Origin: Robiginitomaculum sp.
Lineage (GTDB): Bacteria; Pseudomonadota; Alphaproteobacteria; Caulobacterales; Maricaulaceae
Direction: 5' to 3'
Assembly (NCBI GenBank): GCA_021647375.1
Contig: JAKIUV010000035.1
Coordinates: forward strand, 1-25,684
DNA length: 25,684 bases
Positions 1 to 6,351 of the stretch are shown here, piece after piece. The notes beneath the pieces were generated by a model. That model ran no database searches and had not been told where the DNA came from. It saw only the letters and a list, made by a program, of their open reading frames with translations. How positions within the stretch are numbered: position 1 is the first letter of the stretch; every line of letters begins with the position of its first letter. The position numbers and the translations under genes are program-made.

Positions 1-18
1 GCTGACGAAATGGCCAGA

Positions 19-104
19 GCCCGCATAGGGCGATAAACCACTATGTGCCCGCATATAGGGCGATAAATCATTCTGTGCCCGCATAGGGCGTTAAATCACT
101 CTCA
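19..104. repeat. Three tandem 28-30 bp direct repeats with internal hairpin
   Basis: Three near-identical units lie head to tail at 19-46, 47-76 and 77-104. Each begins GCCCGCATAGGGC (the middle copy has two extra bases, TA) and continues with a [A/T]TAAA-containing AT-rich half. Inside each unit GCCC and GGGC can pair around a 5-7 nt loop. The units abut, so this is not a CRISPR array. They may be a small satellite, the edge of a larger repeat array left of the window, or a binding-site cluster upstream of the regulator gene. The left boundary cannot be judged because the window starts just before it. Confidence 0.7.
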
Positions 105-127
105 CGAACGACACTTCTACTTGCCTC

Positions 128-169
128 TTGACACATTTGTATAATTCTGTTATTTCTGTAATTACAGAA
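128..169 (+). promoter_or_regulatory. Promoter and palindromic operator upstream of the GbsR-type gene
   Basis: A perfect 16-bp palindrome TTCTGTAATTACAGAA occupies 154-169. An extra half-site ATTCTGT lies at 144-150 in the same orientation as the left arm. A consensus -35 hexamer TTGACA is at 128-133. A perfect TATAAT at 140-145 is too close to it to be its partner, so the exact promoter is unclear, but the -10/+1 zone must fall in or next to the palindrome. MarR/GbsR-type dimers typically bind AT-rich palindromes over their own promoters, so autoregulation by the downstream product is the natural inference. Confidence 0.55.
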
Positions 170-193
170 TAAACTGATATTACGGAGATGGCT

Positions 194-718
194 ATGAAAC
201 TGACCCCGACAACTGAAAAGTTTATTGTTCACTGGGGAGAAATGGGAAGCCAGTGGGGCGTGAGCCGTTCCGTCGCACAAATCCATGCTTTGTTGTATTT
301 ATCCGAACATTCATTCCATGCGGAACAAATCTCCGTTATACTTGATCTTGCCCGCTCAAATGTGTCGACATCTCTGAAGGAATTACTCGCTTGGCGGTTA
401 ATAACCCGCGTGCAAATTCTTGGTGATCGACGCGATCATTACGAAGCTATCAAAGACAATTGGGAAATCGTCTTGCGTATCTCAGAGGGCCGCAAAAAAC
501 GTGAAATTGACCCGACACTACACCTGTTGCGCCTCGTAGCCAACAATACCCAATATGACCACGATGTCACCGAGGCACAGCGCGCCCAGATTGATGAATT
601 AGTCGGGTTTATGGAGACCATGACCAAATGGTATGATGACATTCGCACAGTCCCAAAGGAAAAACTGTTCCGCCTGATGAAGCTGGGAGCGAAAATCGTC
701 AAGTTTATCGGGAAATAA
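194..718 (+). CDS. GbsR/MarR-family winged-helix transcriptional regulator
   Basis: A protein of about 174 residues resembling the GbsR branch of MarR-like DNA-binding regulators. The N-terminal third carries the winged helix: an HAEQISVILDLARSNVS helix-turn-helix-like stretch around residues 38-54, then the wing VQILGDRRDHYEA. The C-terminal half is helical and probably mediates dimerisation. An ATG at 188 also opens this frame, but GGAG at 184-187 abuts it. The ATG at 194 is six bases after GGAG and is the better start. The gene is 4 bp from the next one and very likely co-transcribed with it. The ligand cannot be told from sequence; known relatives control osmoprotectant or membrane-stress genes. 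Family call is good, specific role unknown. Confidence 0.8.
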   Translation: MKLTPTTEKFIVHWGEMGSQWGVSRSVAQIHALLYLSEHSFHAEQISVILDLARSNVSTSLKELLAWRLITRVQILGDRRDHYEAIKDNWEIVLRISEGRKKREIDPTLHLLRLVANNTQYDHDVTEAQRAQIDELVGFMETMTKWYDDIRTVPKEKLFRLMKLGAKIVKFIGK

Positions 719-722
719 TGTA

Positions 723-1400
723 GTGACCGAAGCCATCAGCAGTACTTATCCCACGCCAGAAAAGAAACTCATGGCCCAGCGCACACCAGATTTCGAGCGG
801 CTGACGGGCCAAGCGGGCTGGGCAAGGCTGCATCCGGATATAAAACGCCGTTTCTCAGACCATGACTTACGGGTAACATACCCCGGCGACATTACCGTGC
901 AGTCTTCACTTTTCGGATTGATATTTGCGTGGATACTTCAACCGTTCGGCAATCCCCTGCCCCTGACCCGCAAACGTAACTTTAAGGCCGAGGTTAAGGT
1001 TAAGCCAGAAACGCATAACCAATCTACTGGCGGCGGCGTGGTCTGGCAACGCAACTTCCTGCGTCCTGACGATACACCCCTGCGTATAGAAAGCGTCAAA
1101 CAACTTGGTGATGACAGCAATCTAATGGAATGTATCCGCCCCGGTATTTTTGGCGGTATTGGCATGGGTTTGGGAGTTTACGAGCAAGACGGTGCGCTCA
1201 ATTTCGAGAGCCAAAACTACTTTATACAGTGGGGGAAACTCCGCCTCACCGTACCACTCTGGCTGACGCCGGGGCGAACACTAGTTGAGCATATCCACGA
1301 AAGCAGAGGAAAATTCCGCTTCCGCCTCACCATGACCCACCCTTGGTTCGGGCGGACAATATACCAAGACGGTGTTTTCACCGACCCACACGATGAATAA
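723..1400 (+). CDS. DUF4166 domain-containing protein
   Basis: A 225-residue protein read from GTG at 723, four bases after the regulator stop, with an in-frame ATG at 771 as the alternative start (MAQRTPDFERLTG). Neither has a strong Shine-Dalgarno, which suggests translational coupling. The sequence matches my memory of DUF4166: an FERL..GWARLHPDIKRRF opening, a W-rich middle (GGGVVWQRNF) and a conserved end (FRFRLTMTHPWFGRTIYQDGVF). No signal peptide, transmembrane helix or catalytic motif is evident. In other bacteria this domain occurs alone or fused to saccharopine-dehydrogenase-like NAD-binding domains; its biochemical role is not known to me. Pairing with the regulator suggests it is that regulator's target. 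Confidence 0.7.
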   Translation: MTEAISSTYPTPEKKLMAQRTPDFERLTGQAGWARLHPDIKRRFSDHDLRVTYPGDITVQSSLFGLIFAWILQPFGNPLPLTRKRNFKAEVKVKPETHNQSTGGGVVWQRNFLRPDDTPLRIESVKQLGDDSNLMECIRPGIFGGIGMGLGVYEQDGALNFESQNYFIQWGKLRLTVPLWLTPGRTLVEHIHESRGKFRFRLTMTHPWFGRTIYQDGVFTDPHDE

Positions 1401-1414
1401 AAACAAAGAGGCGT

Positions 1415-1762
1415 CTAACCCCAAAAATCCAGCATGAAATCAAAATCCGGATTGTCGATGGCCTCATCGTTGTGGACATATACATCCTGCGCAACGGCTT
1501 CTAAAAAGACAGCGCGTAACTCAGCATTCGACATGCCAATGTCTTCTGGATCAAAAACCAAATCTTCGCTCACCGGAATTACTGTCTCATCAGCACCAAA
1601 ATCAAAGCTATCATCCTCTGAGACAATAGCTTTACCAGTGCTCGCCAATTCATCAGAAACCAAATCTGAAGCGACAGGCTTACCAACAAACACATCATCC
1701 CCAGCATTCCCGGTAATGGTGGCATATACGGGTTTATCTGTTATGGTTATGAATGTGGGCAT
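1415..1762 (-). CDS. Small acidic hypothetical protein with one RTX-like calcium-binding nonapeptide
   Basis: A 115-residue, strongly acidic frame convergent with the DUF4166 gene and 14 bp from its end. Near the N-terminus, GNAGDDVFVG (about residues 18-27) resembles a single RTX nonapeptide (GGxGxDxUx). The rest is rich in Asp/Glu, Val and Ala and ends in an aromatic, acidic tail (DFDFMLDFWG). There is no clear Shine-Dalgarno before the ATG, no signal peptide and no Cys. The opposite strand is also open (1434-1841), but that translation is Ser/Thr/Lys-rich without recognisable features, so the minus frame is preferred. It could be a fragment of a larger RTX-type surface protein. I do not recognise a family. 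Confidence 0.45.
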   Translation of the reverse strand: MPTFITITDKPVYATITGNAGDDVFVGKPVASDLVSDELASTGKAIVSEDDSFDFGADETVIPVSEDLVFDPEDIGMSNAELRAVFLEAVAQDVYVHNDEAIDNPDFDFMLDFWG

Positions 1763-1875
1763 GTTTACAAATGCAAACCCTATGTCTTATTGCCAATTAC
1801 TCCGCAAAAAGTCCAAATCCAACAAATTATTGGAATTATAACGGTACATACTGCTCCACTTCGCCCAAACGGTTC

Positions 1876-1983
1876 TCACATAACGCTATGCTCGAAAGCT
1901 AACTCAACCTTGCGCATAGTCAAAGCCTGAGTTACCTGCGGCTGTATGCGCAAAAGACGATCTTTAATATGTCTTTCGGTGCC
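1876..1983 (-). pseudogene. Possible remnant of a regulator-like C-terminus
   Basis: Between the nitroreductase stop and the acidic gene, one minus-strand frame reads about 35 codons between TAA and TGA with protein-like composition (GTERHIKDRLLRIQPQ...MRKVELAFEHSVM). It lacks a start codon and is bounded by stops, so at most it is the tail of a decayed gene. The same DNA contains a 9-bp perfect inverted repeat, TTGCGCATA at 1910-1918 and TATGCGCAA at 1945-1953. I see no other feature in the 237-base gap 1763-1999. Confidence 0.15.
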
Positions 1984-1999
1984 TTAAGGCGTGGACCCA

Positions 2000-2677
2000 T
2001 TATTCTTCAAAGGTAGAAATATCTCCGAGGCTTTTCTTAACCAGCGCATGTTCCGGTACTTTAGCATCCTTGTCTGGATAGCCGACCACCATAAGCACGA
2101 ACGGCTTCTCAGATTTGGGTCGCCCGCATATACCCCGCAGAAAATTCATGGGTGCCGGGGTGTGAGTCAGTGTGCCGAGACCCGCCGAATGCAGAGCCGT
2201 GATTAGCATACCTGTCGCGATACCGACGCTCTCTGTCACATAATAGTTTTTCTTGTCCTGCCCTACCCGTTCGCCGCCGCGCCTTTGGGCGAAGACGGCG
2301 ATTAGCCAAGGTGCGGTTTCAAGAAATGGTTTGTTGGTATCCGTACCCAGCGGCGAAAGCGCCTCTAGCCATTCCGTCCCCGCCTTGCCCGCGTAAAACG
2401 CTTCCTCCTCGGCCTCGGCAGCAACCCGGATTTTACGTTTTATCTCAGGATTGGAAATCGCCACAAAATGCCAAGGCTGATGATTAGCCCCAGAAGGTGC
2501 CGTCCCCGCCGCCCCAATACAAGCCTCGATAATCTCGCGCGGCACATGTCTGTCCGAAAAATCCCGGATAGTCCTGCGTGTTGAAAGCACATCCAACACA
2601 GAGCGCGCCCGCACGAGCATTTCGGTGTCAGGGTATTGGGGGTAATTGGTAAGAGGGATATATTTTGGTTTTTTCAT
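2000..2677 (-). CDS. Nitroreductase-fold flavoprotein of the iodotyrosine-deiodinase-like group
   Basis: A 225-residue FMN-dependent nitroreductase-family protein. The FMN phosphate-binding start RRTIRDFSDR (34-43) and APSGANHQPWHF (60-71) are typical. The region after it has the lid of the iodotyrosine deiodinase (IYD) subgroup: Glu91, Tyr95 and Lys116, spaced 4 and 21 residues apart exactly as the substrate-gripping Glu/Tyr/Lys of the mammalian enzyme. ETAPWLIAVFAQ follows as in IYD homologues. The vertebrate membrane anchor is absent, as in bacterial homologues, so the protein is cytosolic. Likely chemistry is reductive dehalogenation of halotyrosine or reduction of a related aromatic. It lies 45 bp after the permease gene on the same strand and may be the last gene of that operon. 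GGA lies a few bases before the ATG. The physiological substrate is unproven. Confidence 0.82.
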   Translation of the reverse strand: MKKPKYIPLTNYPQYPDTEMLVRARSVLDVLSTRRTIRDFSDRHVPREIIEACIGAAGTAPSGANHQPWHFVAISNPEIKRKIRVAAEAEEEAFYAGKAGTEWLEALSPLGTDTNKPFLETAPWLIAVFAQRRGGERVGQDKKNYYVTESVGIATGMLITALHSAGLGTLTHTPAPMNFLRGICGRPKSEKPFVLMVVGYPDKDAKVPEHALVKKSLGDISTFEE

Positions 2678-2722
2678 AATTGTTCCGTTTACGGTTCTTA
2701 GGAATCGTATTCTTTACATAAA

Positions 2723-3922
2723 CTAGCCTTCTACTGGCACGCCGAAAAGTACAATCAATAAACCCAGTACTGCCAAAGCAGTAAAGAAAATAGCTAATAT
2801 ATATTTGCGAACACGAAAGGCCTCGAGTGCAGCTATTATAGCTTGCAAGCTATAATAAAACGCAAAGGCTCGTGAGGCATAGCTGATAATCTCGAATATA
2901 TTGGCACTCCAGGTTAACACAATTCCAGCGCCCACCAAAAGCACATAAGACTGCTTGGGTTTTAGCTTGTTCTTGGTCACTTCTGTGAACAAACCACCCG
3001 CCCCGCTCGTATCGGCTACAGCGGCGCTAAATTGTGCGCTTAGCGCTGCGGCGACCAATAAAACTGGCAAAATCGGTGCTACGATGGCCATCATGTCGAT
3101 GATCGCGGTTTCGTCCAATTTTATGTCGGCAGGTGCAAAAACATAAGCTAGAAGCCCGATATAAATCATATAAATCAGCCCGGAAATCCACTGGGCGCGG
3201 CGCATGGATGTGATGCGGGTGCGGGCATCATATTCATCACCCAAATAGCGCGATGTTTCGAAGCCCTGCACCGTTACAATTAACCCAAAGGCTAAAGTTA
3301 CCCCTGCCCACCCTGTCTGCTTGGCGGGGTTAAACAGCAATTCCTGCGTACCAGCCTGTTTTGCAAAGAACAAAGCCAAGCCGACCAACAAACCGGCTAT
3401 GATGGCAAGCTTTACGCTAACCGAGACCTGCTCCATGCGCTCAAGCGCGCCATAGCCTCGCGTCCAGCCAACGATTAAAATCAACAACAACATACCCGTG
3501 GTCAAAAGCTTGGCATGGTACGGGTCATCAACACTGGTCAAGCTCACGGCAAATGCCCCAAACAGGTTGAGATAATACGCTACAGAAACAATATAAGCAA
3601 AAGCAAGCGCCCACGATGACACTGTTTCTATTTTCAATGCGAGCGGCGCTCTTTTATCTGCGCTTGTTGCGATTTGGTGAATATTAAACCGGATTGCCGC
3701 CCCGAACAAATAAGCACAAACACACAGCGCCAGCATAACAAGCGGCGCAAACTTTCCGTAAGACGCTCCAAGGATAGGCCCCAACACTAAAAATCCACTG
3801 CCAATAATCGACGCCAGCGGCGTAATCGTAGCCTGCCACCCCTTGGCGCTAGCCAATCGCGGCAACATCAACACCAGTGCGGCCAGCAAAACCGCCGCAA
3901 GTATGATAGAATTCACCAACAT
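2723..3922 (-). CDS. APC-superfamily-like integral membrane permease
   Basis: A 399-residue, very hydrophobic protein with about 11-12 predicted membrane helices. The second hydrophobic segment contains SIIGSGFLVLGP, reminiscent of the unwound G-S-G helix of APC-fold amino-acid transporters. A charged loop GFETSRYLGDEYDARTR follows the middle helices, as in that fold. It lies 24 bp downstream of tdh on the same strand and so is probably co-transcribed with kbl and tdh. An amino-acid substrate, threonine or glycine being the simplest guess, is inference from context only. No extra soluble domain is present. The exact family is not recognised with certainty. Confidence 0.65.
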   Translation of the reverse strand: MLVNSIILAAVLLAALVLMLPRLASAKGWQATITPLASIIGSGFLVLGPILGASYGKFAPLVMLALCVCAYLFGAAIRFNIHQIATSADKRAPLALKIETVSSWALAFAYIVSVAYYLNLFGAFAVSLTSVDDPYHAKLLTTGMLLLILIVGWTRGYGALERMEQVSVSVKLAIIAGLLVGLALFFAKQAGTQELLFNPAKQTGWAGVTLAFGLIVTVQGFETSRYLGDEYDARTRITSMRRAQWISGLIYMIYIGLLAYVFAPADIKLDETAIIDMMAIVAPILPVLLVAAALSAQFSAAVADTSGAGGLFTEVTKNKLKPKQSYVLLVGAGIVLTWSANIFEIISYASRAFAFYYSLQAIIAALEAFRVRKYILAIFFTALAVLGLLIVLFGVPVEG

Positions 3923-3946
3923 GTTTTTTCTCTCATGGGTTTCTAG

Positions 3947-5017
3947 TTACCTTACCCCCGTCCAATCCAATATCACCTTACCAGCTTTGCCCGTCAGCAT
4001 TAAATCGAATGCGTCTTGGAAATCTTCTGCGGGGAAGCGGTCTGTGATTATGGCGCTCATGTCTAGACCAGCGTCCAGAAGTGCGAGCATTTTGTACCAG
4101 GTTTCAAACATTTGCCGTCCGTAAATACCGCGTAAAGTCAAAGATTTAAACACGAATTTTGACAGATCTACTTCGAACGGCTTGGACGGAATGCCGAGCA
4201 TGGCTATATTACCGCCCATAATCATAAGGTCAAGCATGCCCTCAAGCGCACTTTGCTGACCGCTCATTTCCATGCCGACATCAAAGCCCTCGATCAAGCC
4301 CATCTCGTACATAACCTCTTTTGGGCTTTCCTTGGTGACATTGACGGTACGCACGCCCGGCGCAACTTTCTTGGCCAGTTCAAGCCGCCAGTCATTCACA
4401 TCCGTAATCATAACACGGCGCGCGCCAGAGCGTAAGGCAACTGCCGCCGCCATAATCCCGATCGGCCCAGCACCCGTTATCATGACATCTTCGGCGGACA
4501 AATTAAAACTGAGCGCCGTATGGACGGCATTGCCCAGCGGGTCAAGGATAGCCGCAGTATCCATGTCTATTTCGTGGATCAGCGGCACAACATTAAATGC
4601 CGGCAGAGCCAGATACTCAGCAAATGCGCCCGGTAGGTTAACCCCAATTCCTTTGGAGCCAGGGTCAAGATGATAGCGCCCTGCCCGTGCATTACGGCTA
4701 ACATGTCCCACCACATGCCCTTCGCCGGAGACACGGTCACCGACTTTGACACGCTTGACGGTTGAACCGACAGCCGCAATGGTACCGCCATATTCATGGC
4801 CGACCACCATGGGTACGGGAATGTTTTTTTGCGCCCACTCGTCCCAATTATAGATATGCATATCCGTGCCGCAAATAGCGGTCTTGTGGATTTTGATCAA
4901 AACTTCATCCGGCGCGATTTCGGGAATGGGCACGTCTTGCATCCAGAGACCAACTTCGGGCTTGGCTTTGACTAGGGCTTTCATCATCCCTTTTGGGGTT
5001 TTAGGTATGGTGGTCAT
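3947..5017 (-). CDS. tdh: L-threonine 3-dehydrogenase, structural-zinc cysteines missing
   Basis: A 356-residue medium-chain dehydrogenase that oxidises L-threonine with NAD+ to 2-amino-3-ketobutyrate in the cytosol, feeding the Kbl enzyme encoded just upstream. The catalytic zinc ligand Cys49 (in AICGTD) and the GHE pair His74/Glu75 are present. The Rossmann GAGPIG lies near residue 180, and typical Tdh stretches are seen (GNAVHTAL, GFDVGMEMSG, YGRQMFETWYKM). The structural-zinc loop is unusual: the four cysteines of E. coli Tdh (93, 96, 99, 107) align with Gly104, Ser107, Ala110 and Asp118 here, without any gap. The protein starts about 11 residues before the E. coli one; Met11 or Met12 are alternative starts. 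The gene follows kbl by 70 bp. Function is confident because both the Tdh-specific sequence and the kbl partnership agree. Confidence 0.93.
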   Translation of the reverse strand: MTTIPKTPKGMMKALVKAKPEVGLWMQDVPIPEIAPDEVLIKIHKTAICGTDMHIYNWDEWAQKNIPVPMVVGHEYGGTIAAVGSTVKRVKVGDRVSGEGHVVGHVSRNARAGRYHLDPGSKGIGVNLPGAFAEYLALPAFNVVPLIHEIDMDTAAILDPLGNAVHTALSFNLSAEDVMITGAGPIGIMAAAVALRSGARRVMITDVNDWRLELAKKVAPGVRTVNVTKESPKEVMYEMGLIEGFDVGMEMSGQQSALEGMLDLMIMGGNIAMLGIPSKPFEVDLSKFVFKSLTLRGIYGRQMFETWYKMLALLDAGLDMSAIITDRFPAEDFQDAFDLMLTGKAGKVILDWTGVR

Positions 5018-5035
5018 GATGTTTCTCTAACAATT

Positions 5036-5055
5036 TCCTCTCCCCAAGGAGAGGA
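5036..5055. repeat. Perfect 8-bp palindromic hairpin between kbl and tdh
   Basis: TCCTCTCC at 5036-5043 and GGAGAGGA at 5048-5055 flank a CCAA loop. This is a GC-rich hairpin without a following T run, so it is a poor intrinsic terminator. The core resembles the two palindromes in the 8406-8541 element, so it is probably one unit of a dispersed REP-like repeat. In the kbl-tdh transcript it could stabilise mRNA ends or lower downstream expression. Confidence 0.6.
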
Positions 5056-5087
5056 CTTTACTCCGTGCCGTGCTTTAGTATTTATCA

Positions 5088-6293
5088 TTATATAACCCCC
5101 AAATCTTTACCCACCTTAGTGAACGCTGCAATAGCTCTATCAATCTGTTCGTCCGTATGGGCGGCGCTCATTTGGGTGCGGATACGTGCTTTGCCTTTGG
5201 GGACGACGGGGAAGAAAAACCCGGTGACGTAAATGCCCTCATTCATCAAGCCCGCCGCCATGTCTTGCGCCAATTTGGCATCCCCTAACATCACCGGAAT
5301 GATCGGATGTTCACCTTCCAAAAGGTCAAACCCCGCCGCAGCCATACCTGCACGGAACCGTTTGGCATTGGCGAATAATTTTGTTCGCAGCGCGCCGCCG
5401 TTCTTAGCCAGTTCAATAGCTTTGATACTCGCCCCCGTCAAAGACGGCGCAAGCGAGTTCGAGAACAAATAGGGCCGCGAGCGTTGGCGCAGCATATCGA
5501 TAACTTCCTGCCTGGCGCAGGTAAACCCGCCCATAGCCCCACCGAGCGCTTTGCCCAGCGTTCCGGTCAGAACATCTATCCGCCCAAGCACGCCCAAATG
5601 CTCCGCCGTGCCGCGTCCGCCCTTGCCCATAAAACCAGTAGAATGGCAATCATCTACCATGGTCAAGGCACCGTAAGTGTCTGCCAAATCGCAAATCTCT
5701 GGCAGTTTGGCGATATATCCGTCCATAGAAAATACACCGTCCGTGACGATGAGAATATGCCGCGCGCCGTCCGCACGGGCTTGTTTTAGCTGTGCCTCCA
5801 AATCCGCCATATCGGAATTGGCATATCTGTACCGCATGGCCTTGCACAAGCGCACCCCGTCTATGATTGACGCATGATTGAGACTATCGGAAACAATGGC
5901 GTCTTCCTTGGACAAAAGCGGTTCAAACACCCCGCCGTTGGCATCAAAGCAGGCCGCGTAGAGAATACTGTCATCATAGCCTAACCAATCCGCAATAGCC
6001 TGCTCAAGTTCGCGGTGAATGGTTTGGGTGCCGCAAATAAACCGCACAGACGCCATGCCAAACCCGTAATGCGCTTGCGCCTCAATACTCGCCTCGATTA
6101 GTTCAGGACTATCGGCTAAACCTAAGTAATTATTAGCACAAAAATTGAGAACATCACTCTCCACGCCGCTTGAAGTCACAGATATTTCGGCGGATTGCGC
6201 ACCGCTAATTAAGCGTTCGCGCTTATACATGCCTGCGGCCTCTATGTCGTTGAGTTCATTTTTAATGTGATCAAAAAAGTCGGATTTCTGCAT
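5088..6293 (-). CDS. kbl: Glycine C-acetyltransferase (2-amino-3-ketobutyrate CoA ligase)
   Basis: A 401-residue PLP enzyme of the alpha-oxoamine synthase group. It cleaves 2-amino-3-ketobutyrate with CoA to glycine and acetyl-CoA, the step after Tdh. Sequence follows E. coli Kbl closely along its whole length: NFCANNYLGLA, FGMASVRFICGTQ, DALNHASIIDGVR-like segment, TDGVFSMDG, VDDCHSTGF and the PLP-lysine motif GTLGKALGG with Lys248. The end VTGFFFPVVPKGKARIRTQMSAAHT is diagnostic. The frame can be extended to a TTG at 6317, but ATG at 6293 has an AAGGAG seven bases before it and matches the family N-terminus. pbpC ends 58 bp upstream on the same strand; a weak promoter (GTGACA, 16-bp spacer, TAGATT on the minus strand) may lie in that gap. 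Confidence 0.96.
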   Translation of the reverse strand: MQKSDFFDHIKNELNDIEAAGMYKRERLISGAQSAEISVTSSGVESDVLNFCANNYLGLADSPELIEASIEAQAHYGFGMASVRFICGTQTIHRELEQAIADWLGYDDSILYAACFDANGGVFEPLLSKEDAIVSDSLNHASIIDGVRLCKAMRYRYANSDMADLEAQLKQARADGARHILIVTDGVFSMDGYIAKLPEICDLADTYGALTMVDDCHSTGFMGKGGRGTAEHLGVLGRIDVLTGTLGKALGGAMGGFTCARQEVIDMLRQRSRPYLFSNSLAPSLTGASIKAIELAKNGGALRTKLFANAKRFRAGMAAAGFDLLEGEHPIIPVMLGDAKLAQDMAAGLMNEGIYVTGFFFPVVPKGKARIRTQMSAAHTDEQIDRAIAAFTKVGKDLGVI

Positions 6294-6351
6294 TCGTGTC
6301 TCCTTATTTGACAACAATCTAATGCAATAGAAATTTATGTCACCACCTAAT

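Noticed and set aside
19..104. Possible CRISPR array
   Set aside because: The repeat units abut without unique spacers and vary in length; no cas gene is nearby.
140..145. Perfect TATAAT as -10 for the consensus TTGACA at 128-133
   Set aside because: Only 6 bp separate the two hexamers, which cannot form one promoter; no good -35 exists at 17 bp from TATAAT.
1434..1841. 135-codon plus-strand frame opposite the acidic gene
   Set aside because: Ser/Thr/Lys-rich translation without domain features, mirror of the acidic codons on the other strand, and no good ribosome site.
5036..5055. Intrinsic terminator between kbl and tdh
   Set aside because: No T run follows the stem on either strand and the core resembles the REP-like palindromes elsewhere, so it is listed as a repeat.
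6294..6317. TTG start extending Kbl by eight residues
   Set aside because: The AAGGAG ribosome site lies inside this extension and points to the ATG at 6293.
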